From positions 1 to 64,000 of the forward strand of contig NZ_MJAH01000029.1 in NCBI RefSeq assembly GCF_001746295.1: DNA of 64,000 nt. The letters run 5' to 3'. The position numbers and the translations under genes were made by a program. Positions 48,510-56,378 of the stretch are shown here, piece after piece; the first letter of the stretch is position 1; every line of letters starts with the position of its first letter. The DNA is from Streptomyces sp. LUP47B. Lineage in GTDB: Bacteria > Actinomycetota > Actinomycetes > Streptomycetales > Streptomycetaceae. The notes under the pieces were generated by a model that was given only the letters and a program-made list of their open reading frames with translations, made no database searches and was not told the origin of the DNA.

Positions 48510-50582
48510 ATGACCGACGACGACGCACTGCGCCTGCACTGCAACGAGAACCCCTACGGTCCGCCCGACGGGGTCGTCGAGGCCGCCGCCGCCGAACTGC
48601 GGGAGCGGTGCTCCCAGTACCCCGACAGCGAGTCCACGCTGCTGCGCTCACGACTCGCCGCGCACTACGACGTGGACGAGGCCATGGTGGCGGTCGGCAA
48701 CGGCGCGGACGAACTGGTACTGCTGACCGCCCTGACCTTTCTGCGCCCGGGCGACAAGGTGCTGGTCACCGACTCGACCTTCCCCGGCTACGCCGCGGCC
48801 GCCGCGCTCGCCCGCGCCGAGGTGCGCGGGGTGCCGCTGGCCGATCACCGGGTTGCCGTGGACGCGCTGTCCGCAGGCCTGGCTCAGGACGGCGTCCGCC
48901 TGGCCTTCGTCTGCAATCCGCACAACCCGACGGGCACCGTGCTGGACACCGGCGACGTGGAGCGGATCATCGACCGGGCGGAAGCAGCCGGCGTGATACC
49001 GGTGTTCGACGAGGCGTACATGGAGTACGCGTCACCGGAGTACGCATACGCGGTCGGGGCGGTGCGGGCGGGACGGCGGCTCCTCGTCCTGCGCACCTTC
49101 TCCAAGGCCTGGGGGCTGGCCGCGCTGCGGGCCGGATACGTCCTCGGCCCGAAGGATCTCATCGCCCGGATCGGCGCGACCCACCGGACCGTGCCGTTCA
49201 GCGTCAACCGCGTCGCCCAGCGGGCGGCGGCCGCGGCCCTGGACCACCCCGCACATGTGGAGCTGAGCCGGCAGCGCAACGCCGAGGCCCGCGAACTGCT
49301 GTACGCGGGGCTGGAGTCCGCAGGGGTCGGTTATGTCAGGTCGCAGGCCAACTTCGTCCTCGTCGAGGCGCCCGGCGGCGGCGCCGAGCTGGCCGGCCGG
49401 CTGGCGCGGAACCACGGCATCGCCACCCGGGACCTGGGGATCTTCGGTCTGCCCGGACATGTGCGGGTCAGCGTCGGCACGCCCGAACAGGTCGAGCGGT
49501 TCTGCCGGGCGCTGGCCGCGGAGGTCCCCCGCCCGCCGGCGCACCGCATGGCGAGCAGCGGCCTGGGCGCCCCGCGCGGCGCCGAGCGCTTCCCCACCCT
49601 GGAGCCGCAGGAACCGGCCGCGCTGTTCAATGGGTACGTCGGCGCGCATGTGGTGCTCGCCCTCACCGAACTCGGAGTGTGGGACGCGCTCGGCGACGGC
49701 CCCCGTTCCCTGGACGACCTTCTGGAGCACACCGGCGCCGAGGAGACCAGGCTCTCCGCCCTGCTGCGGATCGCGGCGCTCCTGGGCCACCTTCAGGTCG
49801 GCCCGGACCGGGTGGAACTGACGGCGGCCGGCCGTGAACTCGTCCGGCACGCCGGGTACTTCACCTGGGGTGTCGGCGGCTACGGCGAACTGATGAGCCA
49901 GCTCTCCGGGCTGGCCGAGGGCTCCGTGACGTTCGGCCGCGAGGTGGGCCGGGACGGCCGGCGCATCGCGGTGGGGTCGGGCCTGGCGGGGCGCACGATG
50001 ATGCTGCCGGTCGAGAAGCAGGTCGCGTCGGCCCTCGACTACACGTCGGTGGCGGATCTGGGGTGCGGTGACGCGTCCCGGCTGATCCGGTTGTGCGGTG
50101 CCGACACCGCGCGCCGGGGCGTCGGCATCGAGGTGAACGCGGCGGCCTGCGAGGCAGCGCGGCAGCGAATCAGTGAGGAGGGTCTGTCGGACCGGCTGGA
50201 CGTGGTGCGGGCCGACGTGCTCGACCATGTCGACGAGCGGACCTTCCCGGGCATCGACCTGGTCACCAGCTTCCTGATGATGCATGACCTGTTCGAACTC
50301 ACCGGGGACCCGGCGGGCGTAATGCGCAAGCTGCGCGACGTCTTCCCGGACGCACGACACTTCCTGATCGCGGACACGGTGGCCCAGGACTGGTCCGCGC
50401 ACAGCGGGCCGCTGCCGGTGTTCTCCGCGGAGTTCGAGCTGGTGCACACCTTCATGGAGACCCCGATCCTCGGACTGGACACCTACGAGAAGGCCTTCGC
50501 CGAGGCGGGACTGCACGTCGAGCGCCGTGAGCCGTTCGGCACTCCGTCGACCTGGCTGTGGCTGCTGAGCACCGGCCGGTAG
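48510..50582 (+). CDS. Aminotransferase (HisC-like) - C-methyltransferase (MppJ-like) fusion
   Basis: A 690-aa two-domain enzyme. Residues 1-340 are a class I/II PLP aminotransferase of HisC type: NPHNPTG at 136-142, FDEAYMEY with D167, Schiff-base K199 in RTFSKAWGLAALR. Residues about 360-690 form a SAM methyltransferase with winged-helix dimerisation region (370-445) and motif VADLGCGDASRL (514-525). HD at 592-593 and His646, 54 residues apart from H592, match in spacing the iron ligands I recall for MppJ, the phenylpyruvate beta-methyltransferase of mannopeptimycin. It should turn an aromatic amino acid into its keto acid, methylate C3, and possibly re-aminate. Third gene of the P450 operon. 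Confidence 0.85.
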   Translation: MTDDDALRLHCNENPYGPPDGVVEAAAAELRERCSQYPDSESTLLRSRLAAHYDVDEAMVAVGNGADELVLLTALTFLRPGDKVLVTDSTFPGYAAAAALARAEVRGVPLADHRVAVDALSAGLAQDGVRLAFVCNPHNPTGTVLDTGDVERIIDRAEAAGVIPVFDEAYMEYASPEYAYAVGAVRAGRRLLVLRTFSKAWGLAALRAGYVLGPKDLIARIGATHRTVPFSVNRVAQRAAAAALDHPAHVELSRQRNAEARELLYAGLESAGVGYVRSQANFVLVEAPGGGAELAGRLARNHGIATRDLGIFGLPGHVRVSVGTPEQVERFCRALAAEVPRPPAHRMASSGLGAPRGAERFPTLEPQEPAALFNGYVGAHVVLALTELGVWDALGDGPRSLDDLLEHTGAEETRLSALLRIAALLGHLQVGPDRVELTAAGRELVRHAGYFTWGVGGYGELMSQLSGLAEGSVTFGREVGRDGRRIAVGSGLAGRTMMLPVEKQVASALDYTSVADLGCGDASRLIRLCGADTARRGVGIEVNAAACEAARQRISEEGLSDRLDVVRADVLDHVDERTFPGIDLVTSFLMMHDLFELTGDPAGVMRKLRDVFPDARHFLIADTVAQDWSAHSGPLPVFSAEFELVHTFMETPILGLDTYEKAFAEAGLHVERREPFGTPSTWLWLLSTGR

Positions 50583-50590
50583 CGGACAGC

Positions 50591-50641
50591 CGACGAGGGG
50601 CTGCCCGAGTGCGGATCTCGCACCCGGGCAGCCCCTCGTCG
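50591..50641. terminator. Strong bidirectional terminator
   Basis: Perfect 17-bp inverted repeat CGACGAGGGGCTGCCCG (50591-50607) / CGGGCAGCCCCTCGTCG (50625-50641). A further 5-bp inner stem GTGCG/CGCAC follows after one mismatch. It lies between the convergent aminotransferase fusion and alcohol dehydrogenase genes. Confidence 0.9.
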
Positions 50642-50649
50642 CGGCCGTC

Positions 50650-51774
50650 TCAGCTGGCCAGAACCGCCTTCATGACGGATCCCGCGGACACCGCCGCCAC
50701 GGCCTCGTTCACCGACGCCAGAGGGTACGGGGTCACCAGTGCCTCCAGGTCGAAGCGTGCGGTCAGCGTCGGCAGCAGCCGGATGTAGTCGACGAGGTGG
50801 GCCCCGGTGAACGCCCACGAGCCGATGACGTCCAGCTGCCGGTGGACGATCTGGTGCGGATTGATCAGGGTGTCCCCCGCGTCCGTATACTGACCGACGA
50901 CGAGGTAGGCGCCGCCCCGGCGGGCCAGGCGCAGCCCCTGTGCCACCGCGGCCGGCACGCCGGCGCACTCGATCACCAGGTCGGCGCCGCGGCCGCCGGT
51001 GCGGTCGCGCACCTCCTGGAGGACCTTGTCGGTGGCGTCTTGGCCGCCGTCGACGATGTCGACGTGCTCGTCCCCGATGCCCGCGCGCCTGGCGAGGTCC
51101 AGCCGGGCGGCGGGCCCTCCGACCACGATCACCCGTGCGGCACCGGACAGTTGGGCGAACGCCGCCGCGGCCAGGCCCACCGGCCCGCTGCCCTGGACGA
51201 CCACGGTCTCCCCCACCCGCACCGGCCGGCGGTCGTACAGGGCGTGCACCATGGTGGGGCCGGCGCAGGCCAAGGACATGGCGGCCAGCGGGCCGACACC
51301 CTCAGGCAGCCGGACCACGGTGGTGCCGGCCCGCAGGTGGATGTACTCGGCCCAGGAACCGGAGAGCGCGGGCGACTGGGTGGTGGGCCGGTTCACGCCG
51401 TACGTCTCGCGGTTCTCGCAGAGCGTGGGCTCCCGGTACTGACGGCACGGCACACAGACCCCGCAGGCGATCGAGGAGGCCCACATGACCGTGTCACCCT
51501 CGCGCAACGGGCGGCCCTCGGCGTCCTGTCCGCAGCCGGGCCCGGTCTCGTGGACCGTGCCCAGCCCCTCGTGGCCGAGCACCAGCGGCGTCGGGATGTC
51601 GAGGTGTCCCTGGCTCAGATGCACGTCGGTGCCGCAGATCCCGCCGTAGTGGCAGGCGACGACGAGTTCGCCCGGTCCGGCCGACGGCACCTCGAACGAA
51701 CGCAGCGCAAGTGGTTCACCGAAGCGTTCGAGCACCACCGCACGGCCGTCGAGCACGCCGGCCCGAGGGGTCAT
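50650..51774 (-). CDS. Zinc-dependent alcohol dehydrogenase (MDR)
   Basis: A 374-aa medium-chain dehydrogenase/reductase. Catalytic zinc ligands are C47 in GGICGTDVH and H68-E69 in VLGHEGLG. A structural zinc site is C104-x2-C107-x2-C110-x8-C119. The NAD(P) fold is VVVQGSGPVGLAAAAFAQL followed by the acidic region RVIVVGGPAARLDLARRAG. It resembles threonine or polyol dehydrogenases. The ATG at 51774 overlaps the dioxygenase stop (ATGA), so it is the third gene of a tightly coupled operon. It may oxidise a hydroxyl introduced by one of the two dioxygenases, or act on a precursor sugar or amino acid. Confidence 0.88.
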   Translation of the reverse strand: MTPRAGVLDGRAVVLERFGEPLALRSFEVPSAGPGELVVACHYGGICGTDVHLSQGHLDIPTPLVLGHEGLGTVHETGPGCGQDAEGRPLREGDTVMWASSIACGVCVPCRQYREPTLCENRETYGVNRPTTQSPALSGSWAEYIHLRAGTTVVRLPEGVGPLAAMSLACAGPTMVHALYDRRPVRVGETVVVQGSGPVGLAAAAFAQLSGAARVIVVGGPAARLDLARRAGIGDEHVDIVDGGQDATDKVLQEVRDRTGGRGADLVIECAGVPAAVAQGLRLARRGGAYLVVGQYTDAGDTLINPHQIVHRQLDVIGSWAFTGAHLVDYIRLLPTLTARFDLEALVTPYPLASVNEAVAAVSAGSVMKAVLAS

Positions 51775-52601
51775 ACCGCTCCCCCGACCCTGAGGTCGAT
51801 CGGGTCGTCGCTGAACCGCAGGGGGGTCGTGTCCCGGCCGACGACGTACGAGGGCCGGGGCTCCCCGACCGGGACAGGCGCGTTGGCGACGTCGTTGTAC
51901 GTGGCGATCAGCAGCCGCCGCGGGAACGGCGACATGTTCGGCGCGGAGCCGTGCACGACCTCGGGGTCGAAGAGGATGACCGATCCGGCGGGGCCCTTGG
52001 GGCTGACCATGCCGTGCCGGTCGACCAGCGCGCTCATCTGCTCGGGGCGCAGGGCGATGTCGTCCGGGTCAAGGTGCTGGACGGAGCGGGCCGCGTCGTT
52101 GCGGAAGTCCCGGAGCAGGCCGGAGCGGTGGGAGCCCGACAGGAAGATCAACGGGCCGTTGAACTCGGTCACCTCGTCGAGGAAGACGCCGATGTTGACC
52201 TGGCGCGGCGCGGCCAGGTTGTCGGCGAGCTTCCAGGCCAGGAAGTCCTGGTGCCAGGCCCATTTGTCGCCGCCGAAGGCCGGCTTGGCGTTGATCTTGA
52301 ACTGGTAGACGTAGAGGTCGTCGGACATCAGCTGCCGGGCGGGCCCGAGCAGTCGTGGGGTGCGCACCAGCGTGGCGAACTCATGGCGTCGCTCGTGCGA
52401 GGCGTAAACCGCGCGCACCGCCTCGCCGTTCTCCTCCAGGATGCGCTGCGGCCCGGGGGTCAGGCAGTCGGCGTCGAAGGCGTCCGACAGGGCCTCGGTC
52501 TCGGTGGGATCGAAGAGGGAGTTGAGGACCAGGAAGCCGTTCTCCCGGTACTGGGCGATCTGATCGGGACTGAGCTGCACTCTTTCCTCCACTTGCTTCA
52601 T
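51771..52601 (-). CDS. PhyH-type Fe(II)/2-oxoglutarate dioxygenase 1
   Basis: A 276-aa PhyH-family oxygenase resembling EctD and amino-acid hydroxylases. The metal triad is H117 and D119 in WHQDFLAW and H217 in VVHGSAPN. R228 or R229 probably binds 2-oxoglutarate. The N-terminus has the usual VQLSPDQIAQYRENGFLVL. Presence of Asp (not Ala or Gly) at the second ligand argues for hydroxylation rather than halogenation. Its ATG at 52601 overlaps the stop of dioxygenase 2 (ATGA). Likely hydroxylates a free or carrier-bound amino acid for the peptide. Confidence 0.87.
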   Translation of the reverse strand: MKQVEERVQLSPDQIAQYRENGFLVLNSLFDPTETEALSDAFDADCLTPGPQRILEENGEAVRAVYASHERRHEFATLVRTPRLLGPARQLMSDDLYVYQFKINAKPAFGGDKWAWHQDFLAWKLADNLAAPRQVNIGVFLDEVTEFNGPLIFLSGSHRSGLLRDFRNDAARSVQHLDPDDIALRPEQMSALVDRHGMVSPKGPAGSVILFDPEVVHGSAPNMSPFPRRLLIATYNDVANAPVPVGEPRPSYVVGRDTTPLRFSDDPIDLRVGGAV

Positions 52602-53431
52602 GACCAGTACAGGAGCCGGCCCTGCCCGGTGACGCCCAGGAAGAAGGACAGGCTGATCCGGCGTCCCTCGCCCTCACTCGCCCTGACCAGGTGGTAGTTG
52701 CGGGGGTCGAAGACGATCGCGTCGCCGGCCTCGGGGCGCACGGCGGCGACCGGCTCGTCGGCGACCATGTCCTCGGCCCAGCCGTAGCCGTCGCGGAACT
52801 GCTCGTCCGCCGGGCTCCATCGGCGCCGGTAGACCCAGGTGTCGCCGCCGCCCTCGGGCATCGACAGATACCAGTTGAAGGCGAGTTGGCAGATGGGCTC
52901 TGTGTCGAGTGCCCCGGGCAGTTCGCGGACGATCTCGTCCCAGTGCATCTTCATTCCGGTGGAGATCTCCCGGATCATCCCGGCGAAGAGCGGCCGCCCC
53001 TGACAGGTCGCCGGCGTGACGGGCCCCGGCCAGGCGGACCGGAAGCGCTCGACGGCGTGGTCCAGGGGGTCGGTGCCGCCCAGCAGGGTCCTGCGGACGG
53101 CGGCCGACTCCTCGGCGTTGTGCCAGTAGTCCTGGTTCAGCTCGCGGGCGCCGTAGTAGTCGTAGGCGGCCGGGCCGAGTTTGGCCACCGGCGGATAGAC
53201 GACCTCGGCGTCGTAGGCGCCCAGCGGGTGCTCGTCGAGCGCCTTCATGATCTCCGCGCACATCTCGGCGGAGCCGAAGCCCCGCACCCGCACCGCACCG
53301 AGCACGCCGGAGGCGAGCCGCTGCAGGTGGTCCGGACGGAGATCGTCGGTGACCTCCGCGTCGAACAGCGTGTAGATCGGCGAGCTGTTGCTGCTCACGT
53401 CCTCCAGCCGACGGGTATCCAATTCGGGCAC
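52598..53431 (-). CDS. Fe(II)/2-oxoglutarate oxygenase 2
   Basis: A 277-aa oxygenase from GTG 53431 (GGGGGA 4 nt upstream; ATG 53443 is an alternative). The double-stranded beta-helix is recognisable by MHWDEIVREL (H163, D165) and NYHLVRASEGEGRRISLSFF (H247, Arg257/258). The conserved NWYLSMPEGGGDTWVYRRRW lies between. It is more diverged than dioxygenase 1 and not a duplicate of it. It leads the operon of two oxygenases and the zinc dehydrogenase, downstream of a cluster motif shared with the glycosyltransferase operon. Substrate unknown. Confidence 0.8.
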   Translation of the reverse strand: MPELDTRRLEDVSSNSSPIYTLFDAEVTDDLRPDHLQRLASGVLGAVRVRGFGSAEMCAEIMKALDEHPLGAYDAEVVYPPVAKLGPAAYDYYGARELNQDYWHNAEESAAVRRTLLGGTDPLDHAVERFRSAWPGPVTPATCQGRPLFAGMIREISTGMKMHWDEIVRELPGALDTEPICQLAFNWYLSMPEGGGDTWVYRRRWSPADEQFRDGYGWAEDMVADEPVAAVRPEAGDAIVFDPRNYHLVRASEGEGRRISLSFFLGVTGQGRLLYWS

Positions 53432-53488
53432 GCATTCCCCCATTTCCCGCACTCAGGTTGCTGTTTCATGGATTCTTGCCAGCGGACA

Positions 53489-53524
53489 CTAACAGCGCCG
53501 CACTTTCCGGTCACCCTTGTTAAG
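53489..53524 (-). promoter_or_regulatory. Cluster motif copy B
   Basis: CTAACAGCGCC, 10 variable bases, GTCACC, then TTAAG on the plus strand, aligning gap-free with copy A at 44387-44422. It lies about 57 bp upstream of the GTG of oxygenase 2, nearly the same distance as copy A from its gene. Confidence 0.6.
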
Positions 53525-53551
53525 CAGTACATGAAACAGTACGCGACCGCA

Positions 53552-53580
53552 TTGACGGCTCCGGTGCGGCGGAGCAGACT
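53552..53580 (+). promoter_or_regulatory. Promoter of the GT2-like gene
   Basis: TTGACG (53552-53557), a 17-bp spacer and CAGACT (53575-53580), about 40 nt before the GTG at 53620. It matches the P450 operon promoter (TTGACG-18-CAGGCT). Confidence 0.5.
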
Positions 53581-53619
53581 GCGCGAGATATAGGGAATCG
53601 AAAGACGAGCGGAGTCCGC

Positions 53620-54222
53620 GTGAATGACATAACCGTCTGCATTGCCACGATCCCACCGCGTCAGGAGCATCTGCGAAAGGCGCTCGCGTCGGTGACGCGG
53701 CAGACCCTGCAGCCCGCCTCGATAGTCGTCGAGTACGACCACGAGCGGACCGGCGCCGCGGCCACGAAGAACAGGGCGCTGGCCAAGGTGACGACCGCCT
53801 GGACGGCGTTCCTGGACGACGACGACGAGTTCCTTCCGCACCATCTGGAGCGGATCCGCGACTGCGCCGAGACCACGGGCGCCGACGTCGTCTACCCCAT
53901 CCCGCGCGTGCCGCGGTACGAGAGCGGGCGGGACCCGATGGGGCGCTACGGGGTGCCGTTCGACGAAGAGGAACTGCGCCGTCGTTCGTACATCCAGACC
54001 ACGACGTTGGTGCGCACCGACCTCTTCAAGAAGGCGGGGGGATTCCAGTTGCCCAAGGACTTCCCCGGCTGTCCGTTCGACGACTGGGGGGCCTGGCTGG
54101 CGCTGCTGGACGTGGGGGCGACGTTCGTGCACCTGCCGGAGGAGACGTTCATCTGGAACCACTGGGGCATGGGGGAACCCGGGAAGCCGGGCAACACCTC
54201 GGGCATGGCCAGCCGTTGGTGA
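53620..54222 (+). CDS. Short GT-A (family 2) glycosyltransferase-like protein
   Basis: A 200-aa protein with a GT2-type GT-A fold. ITVCIATIPPRQEHLRKALA is the nucleotide-binding start and AFLDDDDEFLPHHL the DxD-type metal/donor site. FDDWGAWLALLDVGATF contains the probable catalytic Asp region near residue 160. It is short for the family and ends soon after the core, with no membrane helix. Divergent from the oxygenase operon under a TTGACG promoter and followed by a strong terminator. It might transfer a sugar to the peptide or act on a small precursor; not certain. Confidence 0.75.
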   Translation: MNDITVCIATIPPRQEHLRKALASVTRQTLQPASIVVEYDHERTGAAATKNRALAKVTTAWTAFLDDDDEFLPHHLERIRDCAETTGADVVYPIPRVPRYESGRDPMGRYGVPFDEEELRRRSYIQTTTLVRTDLFKKAGGFQLPKDFPGCPFDDWGAWLALLDVGATFVHLPEETFIWNHWGMGEPGKPGNTSGMASRW

Positions 54223-54242
54223 GGGAATCCGCCGGGCAGTGA

Positions 54243-54286
54243 CGACCGGGGGCCGTCGGACCACAGGGTCCGGCGGTCCCCGGTCG
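54243..54286. terminator. Bidirectional terminator hairpin
   Basis: 20-bp arms CGACCGGGGGCCGTCGGACC and GGTCCGGCGGTCCCCGGTCG, paired except two wobble positions, with the loop acag. Located between the convergent GT2-like and glycosyltransferase 2 genes. Confidence 0.9.
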
Positions 54287-54293
54287 CCGTTGT

Positions 54294-55502
54294 TCATCGC
54301 CGGCGCGCCGCTCCCCAGGCGGCGTACTTCTCGATGACTCGCACGGCCCGCGCGGGCCCGTCGGTGCGCGCCATGCGGCCGGACAGGTCCCTCAGCGTGG
54401 CGCGCACGTCCGTGTCGGCCGCCAGGGTGGTGATCGTCTCGCGCAGTTCCGCGGCCGACGCGCTCGGCTCCACCGCGACACCGGCACCCATGGCCACCAG
54501 TTGCCGGGCGATGGTCCGCTGGTCCCAGAACGACGGCACGAGCACCGTCGGCACCCCCAGGACCAAGGCCTCCAGTGCGGAGTTCATCCCGGCATGGGTC
54601 AGGAAGACGTCGGCGTGTTCGAGGACCGCGGCCTGCGGGACGTACCGCCGAGCCGTGACGTTCTCCGGCAGTACGCCCAGGTCCGCGGGGTCGGTGTGGG
54701 AGGTGGCCAGGACGACGCACCACTCGGTCCCGTCGAACGCCTCGGCCACGGTCCTGAAGAACTCCGCCCCGCGCGTCGAGAAGGTGCCGGTGGACACATA
54801 CAGCGTGGGGCCCTTCTCGATGCGCTCCCAGGGCAGCCGGTCCGGTCCATCGCGGACGGTGTACCCGCGGTCGGCGACGGCGGGGCGCAGTGGGCCGACG
54901 AAGTGGTAACGGTCGTCGAACGAGCCGTGCTCGGGCTGCAGGTCGGGAACACTGTTGACCAGGACGAGCCCGCAGCGGGCCGCGGGGTCGCGCACCGCGG
55001 GATGGCGGCGCAGCAGCCGGGAGCGGCGCAGCAGCCGCACCGTCCGGGGGGCCAGCCGTCGGGCCAGGTCCGCCAGGATCACCTCCTCGTTGAGGGCGTA
55101 CGTCGCGTACAGCGTGGCGTTGCGGGCCCCGGTCGCCCGTGCCGCGTCCGCGCCCCAGGAGGCCATCGCGTCGGACACCACCAGGTGCGGATCCACCCTG
55201 CCGATCTCCTCGGCCAGCCGGACGGCCAGCCGGGCTCGTTCGTCCGCGGTGCGCCGGCGGGCGTGACGCGCGGCCCGTGCCGAGGCGACCGGGCCGCTTC
55301 GGGCGGGCGGCTCGGACATGCCCGCCCGCGGTTCGATCCGAACCTCGGTGACCTCGCAGCCGACCTCCACGAACGCCTCGGCGAAGGGCGGTCCGATCGC
55401 CACCGTGACCTCGTGACCACGGTTTCTCAGTTCTGCGGCGAGTGCCGTCATGGGAAACACATGCCCATGCAGCGGATAGGGCACGAGAAGTATTCTGTTC
55501 AT
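54294..55502 (-). CDS. Macrolide-type glycosyltransferase 2 (GT1 family)
   Basis: A 402-aa GT-B enzyme, the same length as and clearly paralogous to the gene at 43122 (shared PLHGHV, ALAAEL, VGPLR, LATSHTDPA, VPQ-AVLE and GMNSALE blocks). Catalytic His is His14 in PYPLHGHVFPM; the donor site is VFLTHAGMNSALEALVLG with WDQRTIARQL (Asp-Gln). ATG at 55502 follows the alpha/beta hydrolase stop by 1 bp (TGAGATG), so the two are coupled. It may add a second sugar or the same sugar to another acceptor. Probably uses a UDP-sugar. Confidence 0.88.
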   Translation of the reverse strand: MNRILLVPYPLHGHVFPMTALAAELRNRGHEVTVAIGPPFAEAFVEVGCEVTEVRIEPRAGMSEPPARSGPVASARAARHARRRTADERARLAVRLAEEIGRVDPHLVVSDAMASWGADAARATGARNATLYATYALNEEVILADLARRLAPRTVRLLRRSRLLRRHPAVRDPAARCGLVLVNSVPDLQPEHGSFDDRYHFVGPLRPAVADRGYTVRDGPDRLPWERIEKGPTLYVSTGTFSTRGAEFFRTVAEAFDGTEWCVVLATSHTDPADLGVLPENVTARRYVPQAAVLEHADVFLTHAGMNSALEALVLGVPTVLVPSFWDQRTIARQLVAMGAGVAVEPSASAAELRETITTLAADTDVRATLRDLSGRMARTDGPARAVRVIEKYAAWGAARRR

Positions 55503-55503
55503 C

Positions 55504-56331
55504 TCATGCGGCTCCTTTCCACCCGTCGGCGAAGAATTCCAGGATGCTTTCGTTGACCGTTTCCGGGCATTCGAGATAGCCGTAGTGGCCGGCCCTTCTG
55601 ATCACGTGGAAGCTTGCTCCGGGAATGACGTCGGCGAGTTCCCTGCCGTGTTGCGGCGGAGTCATCAGATCGTCCGCGAAGGAGATGACGTGACAGGGCA
55701 CGCGTATTCCGGAATAGGCGGCGAGCCGGTCCGGCATCGGCTCCAGCGCCATCTGGGCGCGGACTCCGGGTGCGTGGTCGAGGTGCCCATGGGCGATTTC
55801 GAAGAGGTCGAGCCAGTCGATCGCGGCCTGTTCGTCGCTCAGGGTGTGCGGAGAGAGCGAGTGCATGGCCTGGACCACCGCCCGGTAGCGGGGCGGAAGC
55901 TCGACACCGGAGTCGTACAGCGCGATCTCGGCCCGGGCCAGTGCGGCACGCAGGGCGTCGCTGCGGCCCCGGCTGGCCATCAGGATCGCCGCGCGCACCA
56001 GCTCGGGGCGTTGCAGGGCGAGTTCCTGGACGACCCAGGCGCCCATCGAGGTGCCGACGAGTCGGACGGGGCCGAGGCCGAGGTGCTCGATCAGCCCGGC
56101 GGTGTCCGCGACCAGGTCGCCGATGGAGAACCCCTCGGCGCATTCGTCGGTCGGGGGGATCCCCCGGTTGTCGAACGTGATCACGCGGTATCCGGCCGCC
56201 TTCAGGGCGGGCACCTGGTGCGTGTGCCAGATCCGGCCACTGCCCGCGCTTCCCATCACCATCACCACCGGCTCGCCGGAGCCGATGTCGTTGTAGTGCA
56301 GCCGAATCCCGTTCACCGCAGCCACCGGCAT
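55504..56331 (-). CDS. Alpha/beta hydrolase
   Basis: A 275-aa alpha/beta hydrolase. The nucleophile elbow is GTSMGAW with Ser95, the oxyanion region VMVMGSAGSGRIW, and the last catalytic residue His in RRAGHYGYLE near residue 254; DDLMTPPQHG holds the acid candidate. FDNRGIPPT after strand 4 is typical of esterase-like members. ATG at 56331 has AGGAGG upstream. It precedes glycosyltransferase 2 in the same transcript. No signal peptide, so it acts in the cytoplasm. It could be an esterase, a type II thioesterase substitute, or a lyase acting on a biosynthetic intermediate. Confidence 0.85.
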   Translation of the reverse strand: MPVAAVNGIRLHYNDIGSGEPVVMVMGSAGSGRIWHTHQVPALKAAGYRVITFDNRGIPPTDECAEGFSIGDLVADTAGLIEHLGLGPVRLVGTSMGAWVVQELALQRPELVRAAILMASRGRSDALRAALARAEIALYDSGVELPPRYRAVVQAMHSLSPHTLSDEQAAIDWLDLFEIAHGHLDHAPGVRAQMALEPMPDRLAAYSGIRVPCHVISFADDLMTPPQHGRELADVIPGASFHVIRRAGHYGYLECPETVNESILEFFADGWKGAA

Positions 56332-56378
56332 GTCGGCCTCCTTCCTCTCAGATGTGCCGTGTCCATGGACGTTCCTGT

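Noticed and set aside
51771..53431. Possibility that one of the 2OG enzymes is a halogenase
   Set aside because: Both keep Asp as the second metal ligand (HxD); halogenases of this fold have Ala or Gly there.
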